Shown here piece by piece: positions 34,096 through 43,649 of a DNA stretch of 60,505 nt. The notes beneath the pieces were generated by a model. That model was given only the letters and a program-made list of their open reading frames with translations, was not told where the DNA came from and did not search any database. Each line of letters starts with the position of its first letter. Positions within the stretch are counted from its first letter, which is position 1. Made by a program: the position numbers and the translations under genes. Source of the DNA: Thermotogota bacterium ADurb.Bin062 (lineage in GTDB: Bacteria > Thermotogota > Thermotogae > MWEM01); NCBI GenBank assembly GCA_002071085.1, contig MWEM01000013.1:1-60505 (forward strand), given 5' to 3'.

Positions 34096-34124
34096 AGTAT
34101 ACCATAAACTTTTCGCCAATTCAA
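34096..34124 (-). promoter_or_regulatory. Promoter of the tRNA-Ser/tRNA-Arg pair
   Basis: On the minus strand TTGAAT (34124-34119) and TATACT (34101-34096), 17-base spacer, 14 bases before tRNA-Ser. Confidence 0.65.
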
Positions 34125-34129
34125 GCAAA

Positions 34130-34360
34130 GAATACGCCCCGACTCATCCGGAAAGGGTTCGAAACGCCGTAAGGCGAGCCCTCGGGTCGTCCGCGGGGGT
34201 ATCAGCCGGGTCCCATGTTGCTTGATAGTCGTGGTTTCTAGACAGAAACACCTTACGGGCATAGCGGCTTCGGGTAGAGGTAGGCTTTTGTGTTGACGGA
34301 GGTCGAAGTCACTCAAGAGACCGGCGGTATAAAACTTCGAGAAAGCCGGAAAATCCATCC
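34130..34360. other. Intergenic stretch with several hairpins, possible structured RNA
   Basis: No protein-like frame is convincing here. The stretch contains CGCC-GTAA-GGCG (about 34168-34179), a GTTTCT/AGAAAC stem around 34232-34247 and several G- and C-rich blocks. I recognise no SRP, 6S, tmRNA or RNase P hallmark. It may encode a small RNA on either strand or be plain spacer. Confidence 0.25.
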
Positions 34361-34364
34361 CTTA

Positions 34365-34373
34365 TGCTATAAT
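34365..34373 (+). promoter_or_regulatory. Extended -10 promoter of the pyrophosphatase gene
   Basis: TGCTATAAT is an extended -10 element about 32 bases before the preferred TTG start. Confidence 0.5.
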
Positions 34374-34405
34374 TTCACCGTCCATTTTAAAAGGTGGGAT
34401 GCCGA

Positions 34406-36052
34406 TTGGAAGATATCATATATGTGGTGGGGCATAAAAATCCGGATACGGACTCTATTTGCGCGGCGATCGCTTACGCGGATTTAAAAAAGCGTTCGGG
34501 GGTCGGTGTTCGCGCTGTCCCCGCAAGGATTGGAGAGATCAACCGGGAAACGGAGTTCGTGCTCAACACGTTTAAGCTCCCGGTTCCTATGTTTTTGGAG
34601 ACCTTGAAGCTGCAAGTGCAAGACCTTCAGTTGGATCCGGCGGTCACGATCTCTTCGGAAATCTCCGTCAAAACCGCCTGGAGCCTGATGCAAAAGCACA
34701 ACGCCAAAACGCTCCCGGTGATCGATGACAACGGACATTTGATCGGGATCGTCACGTTATCCGATATCACGAGCAAATATATGGATATGGTTGACACCAA
34801 TTTGCTCGGGATCAGCGATACGCCTCTGCAAAACGTGCTGGAAACGATCAACGCGCGCTTGGTGATCGGTCACGTCACGGACTTTTCGCCGACGGGAAAG
34901 ATCCTGATCGCGGCTATGACGCCCGATCGCATGGCACATTGGGTGGAAAAAAACGATGTCGTGATCACAGGCAATAGACTGGAAAACCAGGTGGAGGCGT
35001 TGAAGTTAGGGGCCAATTGCCTGATCATCACAGGAGGCGCCGTTGAAGAGACGCCTGAGCTGCAGCGTTTGGTAGAGGAGAAGAAAAGCCTTGTTCTGGT
35101 CACCCCGTTCGACACCTTCACCACGGCGAGACTCATTCCTCAGAGCATTCCGGTGAAGTACCTGATGACCTCTCGGAACCTCGTCGCGTTCAATCGGGAC
35201 GACTTTTTGGACGACATCAAAGACTCGATGCTGAGCACCCGATACCGGAGCTACCCTGTCGTGGACGATGAAAACCGCGTGCACGGTGTGGTCGCGCGGT
35301 ATCACCTCATCTCTCAGCGAAAGAAAAAAGTGATCCTGGTGGACCACAACGAACGTTCCCAATGCATCAGCACGATCGATGAAGCCGAAATCCTGGAGAT
35401 CATCGACCACCACCGCGTAGGGGATATCCAGACCGGGAAGCCGATTTTTTTCAAGAACGAACCCTTGGGGAGCACCTCTACGATCATCGGAAACCTCTTT
35501 TTCGAAAACGGGATCCGGCCCTCTCGCTCGATAGCGGGGATCCTATGTTCGGCGATTATTTCGGACACGTTGAAGTTCAGGTCGCCCACTTGCACCTACA
35601 CCGATATCCGTATGGCGGAGCGACTGGCTGAGCTTGCAGGGATCAAAGACATCGACGAATACGCCCAGAAGATGTTCCAAGCGGGCTCCGTACTCGTGGG
35701 GAAGACCCCCGAAGAGATATTCACCCGGGATTTTAAGGCCTATGAGCTGGGGAGATACAAGATCGGCATCAGCCAGATCAACGTCTTCGGAACCGAGTTC
35801 AGCGCTGAAATGAAAAAGGAAGTCCTCGGGTTTATGGAAGGATACTGCCGGGCGAAGGGCTTCGATCTGCTCATCCTGATGCTAACCGACATGATGAAAG
35901 AGAATACCGAGCTTCTATTCACCGGGGAGAGCCGAGAGCTCGTGTCCCTCGCCTTTGAAGCGCAGCCGAAGGGTAACACGCTCTTTCTTCCCGGGACGCT
36001 CTCCCGTAAGAAACAGGTGGTTCCCTTATTGTCTGCAGCGGCGCAATCGTAA
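34406..36052 (+). CDS. ppaC: Manganese-dependent inorganic pyrophosphatase with CBS and DRTGG domains (family II)
   Basis: The 548-residue protein is a DHH-family pyrophosphatase with a regulatory insert. Residues 1-65 hold GHKNPDTDSICAAIAYA; two CBS domains (around TISSEISVKTAWSLMQKH and LVAFNRDDFLDDIKDSML) flank a DRTGG domain (around ARLVIGHVTDFSPTGKILIA). The catalytic part resumes with VILVDHNE, IIDHHRVGD and GSTSTIIGNLFFE, then the DHHA2 domain. The enzyme splits PPi and is typically inhibited by AMP and activated by diadenosine polyphosphates via CBS and DRTGG. TTG at 34406 is chosen: it follows AAGGTGG and gives the family-typical start. ddl follows 13 bases downstream. Confidence 0.92.
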   Translation: MEDIIYVVGHKNPDTDSICAAIAYADLKKRSGVGVRAVPARIGEINRETEFVLNTFKLPVPMFLETLKLQVQDLQLDPAVTISSEISVKTAWSLMQKHNAKTLPVIDDNGHLIGIVTLSDITSKYMDMVDTNLLGISDTPLQNVLETINARLVIGHVTDFSPTGKILIAAMTPDRMAHWVEKNDVVITGNRLENQVEALKLGANCLIITGGAVEETPELQRLVEEKKSLVLVTPFDTFTTARLIPQSIPVKYLMTSRNLVAFNRDDFLDDIKDSMLSTRYRSYPVVDDENRVHGVVARYHLISQRKKKVILVDHNERSQCISTIDEAEILEIIDHHRVGDIQTGKPIFFKNEPLGSTSTIIGNLFFENGIRPSRSIAGILCSAIISDTLKFRSPTCTYTDIRMAERLAELAGIKDIDEYAQKMFQAGSVLVGKTPEEIFTRDFKAYELGRYKIGISQINVFGTEFSAEMKKEVLGFMEGYCRAKGFDLLILMLTDMMKENTELLFTGESRELVSLAFEAQPKGNTLFLPGTLSRKKQVVPLLSAAAQS

Positions 36053-36065
36053 AAGGGTGCGAGGC

Positions 36066-37091
36066 ATGGGGGAAAAGATTAAGGTAGGGCTGCTTTTCGG
36101 AGGACCTTCGCCGGAGCACAAGATTTCGATCGAATCGGCTCGTATGGTCTTCTATTCCTTGAAAACCGATCACAATCGGGAGAAATACGCGATTTACCCC
36201 TTCTATATCAGCGAATCCGGATACTTCAACCAGTTCAATCAGATGCGATACGCATCACCCGGCATCCCTCCTGAAAAAAACGTGGCCCAACGGGCGATTC
36301 CTTCCTCTTTGTGGTTGATGGACGTCATCTTCCCCGTTATGCACGGTAAGTTCGGCGAAGACGCGACCATTCAAGGTTTCCTCTCCACTTTGCAACTCGA
36401 TTTTGTCGGTAGCGATGTTATGGCCTCCGCCTTGGCGATGGACAAGATCGGTATGAAAGCCTTGCTCGCCAGCGGCGGGTTTCTGATACCGCGGTATAAG
36501 GTCATTCTACGAGGAGAGTCCCCGAACTGGAAAGAGATAGCTGACACCCTTCGATTCCCGCTTTTCATCAAGCCCTCGAACTCCGGCTCATCGATAGGCG
36601 TCACCAAGGTAAAAGACGCATCTGGGTTGGAGTCCGCTTATAGGGAAGCTTTGAAGTGGATGGATCGGGTCATCGTGGAAGAAGGGGTATCGTGTCGAGA
36701 GCTGGAATGCGGGGTGTTGGGCGATACAGACCCGATCGTCTCGCCGGTGGGTGAGGTTTCCTATACGGGGGAGTTTTATGACTATGCCACCAAATACGGA
36801 ACCGGCGGCGCGACGAGCCGATTGATCATCCCTGCCGATATTCCGGTTGACGTCGCTGAACGAGTGCAACGGATGTCTTTAGAAATCTTCAAACTCTTTC
36901 ACGCGAGGGATATGGCCCGGGTCGACTTCTTTTATGTGGAGCGGACCGGAGAGGTGCTGGTCAATGAAATCAACACGGTGCCGGGCTTCACAAAATCTAG
37001 CATGTACCCGAAACTATGGGAAAAGTTAGGAATTCTGAACTGGGATCTTTCGGACCGACTCATACGTTTGGCGTTGAACAGGAAGAAGTAG
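36066..37091 (+). CDS. ddl: D-alanine--D-alanine ligase
   Basis: The 341-residue ATP-grasp enzyme joins two D-alanines for peptidoglycan. Visible are GLLFGGPSPEHKISIESA at the start, VMHGKFGEDATIQGFL, FIKPSNSGSSIGVTKV, ARVDFFYVERTGEVLVNEINTVPGFT near the end. ATG at 36066 is chosen because it gives the normal N-terminus; upstream codons overlap ppaC. A D-Ala-D-lactate ligase cannot be excluded by eye, but there is no resistance cluster nearby. Confidence 0.92.
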   Translation: MGEKIKVGLLFGGPSPEHKISIESARMVFYSLKTDHNREKYAIYPFYISESGYFNQFNQMRYASPGIPPEKNVAQRAIPSSLWLMDVIFPVMHGKFGEDATIQGFLSTLQLDFVGSDVMASALAMDKIGMKALLASGGFLIPRYKVILRGESPNWKEIADTLRFPLFIKPSNSGSSIGVTKVKDASGLESAYREALKWMDRVIVEEGVSCRELECGVLGDTDPIVSPVGEVSYTGEFYDYATKYGTGGATSRLIIPADIPVDVAERVQRMSLEIFKLFHARDMARVDFFYVERTGEVLVNEINTVPGFTKSSMYPKLWEKLGILNWDLSDRLIRLALNRKK

Positions 37092-37113
37092 TGGGCACAA
37101 AAGGAGGACAATC

Positions 37114-37923
37114 TTGGCTTTGAAAAACCGATCATCGGAAAAAAAAGTCGGTGTCGTTTTTTTGCTCATGTGGATCGCGATAGCCCTTTTCTACCTCACC
37201 TGGGACGGTTGGCTGTACGAATGGCAATCCTGTGGCTATCAAGGAACGAATCAGCACTTCGATTTAGATTTATTTGACCTGAAAATCCAGAGGAACGCCG
37301 ATGGCACCATACAATACCTTTCGACCAACAACCTCCATAACCTCATCTATATCTGCTACTTTGTCGTCTTCTTGGGCGCGATGGGGTTGATCACCGACCG
37401 GAAGTGGATGAAACAGGGGGCGATCGCCATCTACCCTATTTCGGTGGTCGCCCTGATTTCCACGCTATTCCCACTGAGCAATCACGCCTACGTAGTGCAA
37501 ATCGCTTATGATGCCGTGCACGTTATCAGCATCGTTTTAGGGCTCTATTGCCTCAGCAAGGAGGAGATACGGGTGCGGGAGATGTTCTTCGGTATATTCG
37601 GCACCTGGTTTTTCTATCTTCTGGCTCGCATCCTCCTCGAACCGTGGCCCTTTTGGCAAACGAACCGGGATGCCTACTTCAGCTTGAATCAGATCAACGA
37701 TATGCCCTTTTATTTCTACGGTTTAGAGTACCTCCCGGTTGTCGCGATTCTATTTGGGATCAATTGGCTATTTTCTAAAACTCAGCGCAAAGAGCCGGTA
37801 CTCTTTTGGAAAATGATCTTCCCGCTGGTCTGTTCCATCATCATCGGTTTCATTTTGATCGCAGCGGGGATGATTCAATTGCAGCAACTCGATATGACCG
37901 CCAACTGTCCGCTTCCGCACTAA
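37114..37923 (+). CDS. Polytopic membrane protein of unknown function
   Basis: The 269-residue protein has about seven hydrophobic segments, beginning at residue 11. The loop after the first segment is polar, with a Cys-containing block WQSCGYQGTNQHFDLDLFDL, and the last residues are TANCPLPH. I recognise no family. TTG at 37114 follows AAGGAGG closely. It lies 22 bases after ddl and is probably co-transcribed with it. Confidence 0.7.
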   Translation: MALKNRSSEKKVGVVFLLMWIAIALFYLTWDGWLYEWQSCGYQGTNQHFDLDLFDLKIQRNADGTIQYLSTNNLHNLIYICYFVVFLGAMGLITDRKWMKQGAIAIYPISVVALISTLFPLSNHAYVVQIAYDAVHVISIVLGLYCLSKEEIRVREMFFGIFGTWFFYLLARILLEPWPFWQTNRDAYFSLNQINDMPFYFYGLEYLPVVAILFGINWLFSKTQRKEPVLFWKMIFPLVCSIIIGFILIAAGMIQLQQLDMTANCPLPH

Positions 37924-38072
37924 GACGCGACGTTACGCGTCAGTAAAAGCTCGCCCCTTCCGAACGCCGGCGTCCTCACATTTCGTCGTTATCTATCGTT
38001 TGAAGGGCCGAATAAGAAGCCTGTGACTCTTCCCCGTCGGGTCAAATCGGGGTCAGAATCTGCGCGCGGGTG

Positions 38073-38549
38073 TTATTTAGGGCGCGCGATTTTGATGTAC
38101 TCTTCTTCTTTTACGCTATTGTATAACGGCGCGCCGCAGTTCAAACAGAACTCGTCATACCAAGTGAACCGAGCGCCGCATTTTTCACATCGCCAACGTT
38201 TGGCCTGACCTTCCAGCCATTCCTCTGTTGAAATCTCTCGTTTGGCAACGAGGTTTCGGATGACGCCGGTGTGGTGCGCGTATTTGTCCGCGTCGAACGC
38301 CCGGAGCCGCTCGCAGGGAAAGTCCGGGCACTGCCCACAATGTTCGAGGCCTTTTTCGCGGTTGCAGAGTTGTATCGGGCAACCTATGCAATAATGACAG
38401 GTCACCTTCCCTTTGCACCCTTCGCACACCAATGAATTCGGGTCTTCTTCCCATTCCCTCGCCAATTCATTAAGAGTGCCGTCCTCGTTCGCCTTCTTAA
38501 TCGTGCAAGCGCCACAATAGAGGCCGCAATAGGTGTCGTACTGGTACAT
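38073..38549 (-). CDS. DUF3795 cysteine-rich protein with C-terminal zinc ribbon
   Basis: The 158-residue protein has the DUF3795 pattern, YCGLYCGACTIKKA near the start, CEGCKGKVTCHYCIGCPIQLC, and CGQCPDFPCERLRAF, then a C-terminal zinc ribbon (CEKCGARF with CLNCGAPL). More than a dozen cysteines suggest metal or Fe-S binding. ATG at 38549 is chosen because AAGGAG precedes it. Function is unknown; it is convergent with the membrane-protein gene and divergent from ppdK. Confidence 0.85.
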   Translation of the reverse strand: MYQYDTYCGLYCGACTIKKANEDGTLNELAREWEEDPNSLVCEGCKGKVTCHYCIGCPIQLCNREKGLEHCGQCPDFPCERLRAFDADKYAHHTGVIRNLVAKREISTEEWLEGQAKRWRCEKCGARFTWYDEFCLNCGAPLYNSVKEEEYIKIARPK

Positions 38550-38746
38550 GAAATTACTCTCCTTTCGGTTTTGCATAGAGACGGTAAGTATTATACGCCT
38601 ATTTCAAGACTTTCGCGCTGGGATGCCGCTAGTCCTTCCCAACCGCAAACTGACGACAGGGAATTGAGGCCGTTCGATGATACCCGCCCGCGCATACCTT
38701 CGCTAAGACCCGTATACAGTCGAATCCGTCAGAAAACGCGGAATCA

Positions 38747-38755
38747 TGGTATAAT
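38747..38755 (+). promoter_or_regulatory. Extended -10 promoter of ppdK
   Basis: TGGTATAAT is an extended -10 element 44 bases before the ATG; no -35 is obvious. Confidence 0.5.
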
Positions 38756-38798
38756 AGAGCCCGGTTTTTTATCCAAATTTGAAGGAGGAACCCGAAAA

Positions 38799-41438
38799 AT
38801 GAGCAAGAAGTGGGTTTATTTTTTAGGAAAGAGTAAAGCGGAAGGCGGCGCCGGTATGAAAGAGATCCTTGGGGGAAAAGGTGCCAACCTTGCGGAGATG
38901 ATCAACATCGGGATTCCCGTCCCCCCTGGGTTTACGATATCCACGGAAGTGTGTAAAACCTTCTACGATCTCGGGAAACGCTATCCGGAAGAATTGAAGG
39001 ATCAAGTCGAAGCCGCTATGAAGATGCTGGAAAAGGAAACGGGTAAAAGGTTGGGAGACCTCGTCAACCCCTTGCTCGTATCCGTACGATCGGGTGCGGC
39101 GATCTCGATGCCGGGTATGATGGACACCATCCTCAACCTCGGTTTGAATGACCGGACGGTGGAGGCCCTCGCGAAAGGGACAGGCAACGCGCGCTTCGCC
39201 TATGACTCGTATCGCCGGTTTATGCAAATGTTCGGAGATGTCGTTTTGACCATACCTCACGAGGATTTCGAAAAGGAACTCGAGGCTGTGAAAGCTCAGA
39301 AAGGCGTCAAACAAGATACGGATCTGAACGCCGATGACCTTAAAGAAGTGGTCAAACGATACAAAGCGGTCTATCAAAAAAACGGGAAGGAGTTTCCGCA
39401 AGACCCGCAACAGCAGCTTTGGGCGTCTATAGGGGCCGTGATTCAGAGCTGGATGAACGAACGCGCCATCACCTATCGAAGGCTGAACAACGTTCAGGAA
39501 GGTTCTCTGTTGGGCACCGCCGTCAACATCGTCTCTATGGTCTATGGGAATATGGGCGAGAGAAGCGGGACGGGTGTGGCGTTCACACGGAACCCATCCA
39601 ACGGTGAGAAACGGTATTACGGAGAGTACCTGAAGGATGCGCAAGGAGAAGACGTGGTCGCCGGAATCCGGACGCCTCTACAACTCGACCAGATGGCGAA
39701 CGAATGGCCGGAGGTCTACGCACAGTTGACCCGAACCTTCGACATACTCGAGAAACATTACAAAGACATCCAAGACGTGGAATTCACAATTGAGAACCAA
39801 AAGCTCTATATGCTTCAAACCCGTAATGCGAAACGAACCGCCGCCGCGGCCGTGAAAATAGCGGTGGATATGGTCGAAGAGGGCGTGATCGACAAGAAAA
39901 CCGCGTTGAAGCGCGTCACGCCCGAACAGATCGAAAACTTGCTGCACCCCACTTTTGACTTGAAAGAAAAGAAGCAAGCGCGCGTATTGACCGTCGCGCT
40001 ACCTGCCTCTCCCGGCGCGGCTTGCGGTAGAGCCGTTTTCGAGGCGAAGGTGGCCGAACAGTGGGCGAAGAAGGGGGAAAAGGTCATCCTCGTTCGCGTG
40101 GAAACCTCCCCGGAAGATATCGGCGGGATGGCCGCCGCCCAAGGTATCCTGACGGCCCGCGGCGGGATGACCTCCCATGCGGCGGTTGTCGCGCGAGGGA
40201 TGGGCGAGCCCGCCGTCGTGGGAGCCGAAGAGCTGGAAGTGGAATATGAGAAAAAGTGCTTTGTGGTCAATGGCACGCGGGTGAATGAAGGAGATTGGCT
40301 CTCCTTAGACGGGACAACCGGAGAGGTGCTGCTCGGAAAAGTGAGGACCATCAAGCCCGAAGGACTCTCAGGCCCGCTCGCTAAATTGCTGGGGTGGGCG
40401 GACGAGGTCCGTAAATTAGGCATCCGGACGAACGCCGATATCCCGAGAGACGCGACGGTAGCCAGGGAGTTTGGCGCCGAAGGCATCGGACTGAGTCGGA
40501 CGGAGCATATGTTCTTCGAAGCAGATCGGCTGCCGATCGTCCGCCGAATGATCGTGGGCCGAACGCTCAAGGATAGACAGAAGGCGTTGGACGAACTCGA
40601 GCCGATCCAAAAGAAAGACTTCTACGGCATCTTTAAAGCGATGCACGATTTGCCTGTCACGATTCGGCTCATCGATCCCCCGCTCCACGAGTTCCTACCT
40701 CAAGATCATGAATCGCAACTGAAGGCGGCTCAAGAGCTCAATATCACGCTTGAAGAGTTGAAGATGACGGTAGAAGAGCTGCATGAGTTCAACCCGATGC
40801 TGGGACATCGGGGCGTCCGTTTGACCGTGACCTATCCCGAGATCGCGGTGATGCAGACTCGAGCGATCATCAGCGCCGCCATCGATCTGAAAAAAGAAGG
40901 CGTGGTAACCAAACCCGAAATAATGGTTCCGTTAGTCGGGATGAAAGAAGAATTGAAGATGCTTCACGATATCATCAAGCGCGAGGCGGACGAACTGATC
41001 AAAGCGGCCGGTGTGGATCTGCCCTACCTCATTGGAACGATGATAGAAGTTCCAAGAGGTGCTCTGACGGCCGACGAAATCGCCGAATACGCTGAATTTT
41101 TCTCTTTCGGAACGAACGACCTCACCCAAATGACCTACGGATTCAGCAGAGACGACGCCGGCAAGTTCATCAAGGACTACCTTGAGCGAGGCATTCTGGC
41201 CTTCGACCCCTTCAAGAGAATAGACCGAGACGGTGTGGGCCAGCTCATCCGGATGGCGACGCAAAAAGGGCGAAGCGTTCGCCCGAACCTCAAGATCGGC
41301 ATTTGCGGAGAACACGGCGGAGAGCCGAACTCTATCGAGTTCTGCCACATCGTTGGGATGAACTATGTCAGCTGCTCCCCGTACCGGGTACCGGTCGCGC
41401 GCTTGGCCGCCGCCCACGCGGCATTAGCGAACGGATAA
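38799..41438 (+). CDS. ppdK: Pyruvate, phosphate dikinase
   Basis: The 879-residue enzyme interconverts pyruvate, ATP and Pi with PEP, AMP and PPi. It has the nucleotide domain (GGKGANLAEM about residues 22-31, then SVRSGAAISMPGMMDTILNLG), the phospho-histidine loop GGMTSHAAVVARGMG (His about 454), and the TIM-barrel end with GTNDLTQMTYGFSRDDAG and ICGEHGGEP. ATG at 38799 follows GAAGGAGGA. It is a single-gene transcript ended by a strong terminator. The PPi it makes in the PEP-forming direction could be removed by the PpaC encoded at 34406. Confidence 0.96.
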   Translation: MSKKWVYFLGKSKAEGGAGMKEILGGKGANLAEMINIGIPVPPGFTISTEVCKTFYDLGKRYPEELKDQVEAAMKMLEKETGKRLGDLVNPLLVSVRSGAAISMPGMMDTILNLGLNDRTVEALAKGTGNARFAYDSYRRFMQMFGDVVLTIPHEDFEKELEAVKAQKGVKQDTDLNADDLKEVVKRYKAVYQKNGKEFPQDPQQQLWASIGAVIQSWMNERAITYRRLNNVQEGSLLGTAVNIVSMVYGNMGERSGTGVAFTRNPSNGEKRYYGEYLKDAQGEDVVAGIRTPLQLDQMANEWPEVYAQLTRTFDILEKHYKDIQDVEFTIENQKLYMLQTRNAKRTAAAAVKIAVDMVEEGVIDKKTALKRVTPEQIENLLHPTFDLKEKKQARVLTVALPASPGAACGRAVFEAKVAEQWAKKGEKVILVRVETSPEDIGGMAAAQGILTARGGMTSHAAVVARGMGEPAVVGAEELEVEYEKKCFVVNGTRVNEGDWLSLDGTTGEVLLGKVRTIKPEGLSGPLAKLLGWADEVRKLGIRTNADIPRDATVAREFGAEGIGLSRTEHMFFEADRLPIVRRMIVGRTLKDRQKALDELEPIQKKDFYGIFKAMHDLPVTIRLIDPPLHEFLPQDHESQLKAAQELNITLEELKMTVEELHEFNPMLGHRGVRLTVTYPEIAVMQTRAIISAAIDLKKEGVVTKPEIMVPLVGMKEELKMLHDIIKREADELIKAAGVDLPYLIGTMIEVPRGALTADEIAEYAEFFSFGTNDLTQMTYGFSRDDAGKFIKDYLERGILAFDPFKRIDRDGVGQLIRMATQKGRSVRPNLKIGICGEHGGEPNSIEFCHIVGMNYVSCSPYRVPVARLAAAHAALANG

Positions 41439-41451
41439 CGAGAGCCAATTC

Positions 41452-41479
41452 AAAAAAGGCGCCTACGGGCGCCTTTTTT
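41452..41479 (+). terminator. Rho-independent terminator of ppdK
   Basis: Perfect 12-bp stem AAAAAAGGCGCC (41452-41463) with GGCGCCTTTTTT (41468-41479) around the tetraloop TACG. It starts 14 bases after the stop codon and can act in both directions. Confidence 0.92.
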
Positions 41480-41535
41480 GTTTGCGTCCCGATTGCCTTT
41501 TGGGTATTATGCCCTTCCGGAAGCGCTGTGTAGTC

Positions 41536-41905
41536 ATCGCGGCGTAAGCGCTCCTTCTTTGCGCGACAGCGCGATACCCTTGGGAACGCCTGGGAACGCC
41601 GAACTTTAGCGTGGCAAGGTTTTTGTAAAAACAAAAGAAGTTTCGCACAGAGAACACAGAGAACACGGAGAAAGGAGGCATTCCCAAGCGCGGCATCGCG
41701 GCGTAAGCGCCCCTTCTTTTCGCGACGGCGCGATACCTCGACATCATGGCGGCATAAAGAAAACAAAAAGGGAGGATCGCGGGGCCCAAAGCGGGCATCG
41801 CGGCGTAAGCGCTCCTTCTTTTTGCGGCGGCACGATGCCCCGACATCATCGCGGCGTAAAGAAAACAAAAGGGGGATCGCGGGGTCCCGTTGGTTACCCC
41901 GCGAT
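41536..41905. repeat. Cluster of intergenic hairpin repeats downstream of the ATPase gene
   Basis: Three copies of the inverted repeat from ATCGCGGCGTAAGCGC to GCGATACC (about 41536-41574, 41692-41735, 41796-41840), one degenerate GGGAACGCC hairpin near 41580-41605, a CGCACAGAGAACACAGAG block near 41645, and a hairpin with arms ATCGCGGGGT/ACCCCGCGAT at 41876-41905 whose loop is CCCGTTGGTT. The last one recurs in the same orientation upstream of the ATPase gene. Confidence 0.8.
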
Positions 41906-41920
41906 TACCCCAAGGCGCTC

Positions 41921-43597
41921 CTACTGCCCCTCTTCCCCTTTAAACACGTACACCCCACTCGATACGAGGAGCTCTTTTGCGGATACGGTGTACCCGTTTT
42001 GAGAGTACGTTGCGAATAAGGTTTTAGGGCTCTTCTCGCTGATTGACTGCTTGATCTCTAACCAGCGGTCAGCTTCGCGTTTCCCGTACTTCCCTTCCGT
42101 ATCTTTTACGTCGATCCACATTTCGACGTTCCCTTTCACGATCAGGTCGATCTCTCTGTCCCGTAACCCGACTTTGACCGTTTCGCGTTCGAGTATCGTT
42201 TTGGGTTTGATGGTGAGATCGATTCCGTTTTCTGCGAGGTCTTTCAGGTTGAACGGTTTCTTGATCCGTTCTCGCACGAGGTATTCTCTGAACTTCCCCT
42301 TCTCATAGCTCGTTCTCCCCATCTCCTGGCGGAGCTCTTTGCGTATGTCTGGAATGAAGTTGTCGATTTCGTCCTGGTACAATCTCCGAAATACCAACTC
42401 ATAGGTTTTGTCCTTCGCGACGGCGTATCTGAATGCGGTACTCCCCGATGAGATCAGGTCTGCTTTGATTAACTTCTGCAGCTTCGTTTCCAGTTCGGAG
42501 TCGGTCATATCGAGGTTCAGGTCTTTGATCATCTGCGCTCGGGTGCGTTCTTCACCCGCCTGAAACAGGTACAGCAAGAGCCTCTTCGCGTTTCTTTCGT
42601 TCACTTCCACAAAGATTTTCGCGATGTATTCGCCCCACGTCTTGAAAATCAGTCCGCTCGTGATCTCTTGCGTGTATACTTCGATGATGTTATCCTCTTG
42701 CACGTAGTCGTTTTTCGTGTTGTGCTTTGACGAGAAGAGCGCTTTGATATACAAAGGGTCTCCGCCCGTGAGGTTCCAAAGCTTGTCTACTCCGACATCG
42801 TCTATCTTCGTGTGAAAGATCTCCGCGTATTTCCAAATCGTTTCTTTCGCCTCTTCTTCAGGGAGGTTCTCCAGGACGTTCTCTTCGAACCGCGCCGTGA
42901 GTCTTCTCACGATCTCCAACAACCCGTGGACTTCACTCCCCGAAATGATGAGCGGCGCCTCTTTCTTCTCCGCAAGGTCCAGATAAGTCCCGCTCATCGA
43001 ATCAATCGTATTCCCACGTTCATCGAGCACATAAGCGTTGATGTTTTGGAATTCGTCTATGATTTGGACGATTTTTACGTTTTGAACCGCGGCGATTCCG
43101 CAAGGCGCCCGGCTTGCCGCTTCCCACATCTGCCCCCAGTTGTTTATTCTTTCCGCCGCTTCGATGACTTCGTAGGTCTCTTTCAAGCGCTTATTTTCGA
43201 TTTTTCCTCTTAATGCTTCAAAAGCCTTCGGGAAAGCTACCCACTCGGGCTTGCGTTTGATATAGGCTAAATAATGATTCACGAACGCTGCGAAAAAGGA
43301 TTTCGAGAACTCTGCGAGATTTGTTTTCATCTCTCTTACGCTGAAGTAGAACGGGATCACACCTGTTTCGGGGCAGCTCCATAAAATATTAAATAATCGC
43401 TGCAAGAACGCCGTTTTCCCTTTCTTTCGCCTGGCGACGATCGCGTGGCTCTGCGCGATATTAGCGATCAATCGGTTGTACCAAACTCTCAGAAAGTAAT
43501 CGAACTCCTTCTTTCTCCCGACGAAGAGGTTGGTATCACCTATCAGCTCCGGCAAGGCGTAGGTTATCGTTTCCGGCATCTTGAACATCGCTTTCAC
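41921..43597 (-). CDS. Archaeal-type ATPase fused to a restriction-endonuclease-like domain (DUF234-like)
   Basis: The 558-residue protein has an AAA-type ATPase domain: VGRKKEFDYF, a P-loop-like VARRKKGKTAFLQ (about residues 54-66; the first glycine of the Walker A motif is replaced), and Walker B VQIIDEFQN. A winged-helix-like region follows, and the C-terminal part reads REIDLIVKGNVEMWIDVKD, the Asp...Asp-x-Lys pattern of PD-(D/E)xK nucleases. Proteins of this architecture are common in archaea and thermophilic bacteria; their role is unclear, with mobility or defence often suggested. Codon use is more AT-rich than in neighbours, and similar hairpins flank the gene. The start is GTG 43597 or ATG 43588. 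Confidence 0.75.
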   Translation of the reverse strand: MKAMFKMPETITYALPELIGDTNLFVGRKKEFDYFLRVWYNRLIANIAQSHAIVARRKKGKTAFLQRLFNILWSCPETGVIPFYFSVREMKTNLAEFSKSFFAAFVNHYLAYIKRKPEWVAFPKAFEALRGKIENKRLKETYEVIEAAERINNWGQMWEAASRAPCGIAAVQNVKIVQIIDEFQNINAYVLDERGNTIDSMSGTYLDLAEKKEAPLIISGSEVHGLLEIVRRLTARFEENVLENLPEEEAKETIWKYAEIFHTKIDDVGVDKLWNLTGGDPLYIKALFSSKHNTKNDYVQEDNIIEVYTQEITSGLIFKTWGEYIAKIFVEVNERNAKRLLLYLFQAGEERTRAQMIKDLNLDMTDSELETKLQKLIKADLISSGSTAFRYAVAKDKTYELVFRRLYQDEIDNFIPDIRKELRQEMGRTSYEKGKFREYLVRERIKKPFNLKDLAENGIDLTIKPKTILERETVKVGLRDREIDLIVKGNVEMWIDVKDTEGKYGKREADRWLEIKQSISEKSPKTLFATYSQNGYTVSAKELLVSSGVYVFKGEEGQ

Positions 43598-43649
43598 CCG
43601 CTTTGTTTATGTTTCATAAGATTATAGCATAGAACGAAAGACTGGGAGC

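Noticed and set aside
38571..38798. N-terminal extension of PPDK
   Set aside because: The extra 76 codons cross the TATAAT at 38750-38755 and precede the ribosome-binding site; the conserved protein starts at 38799.
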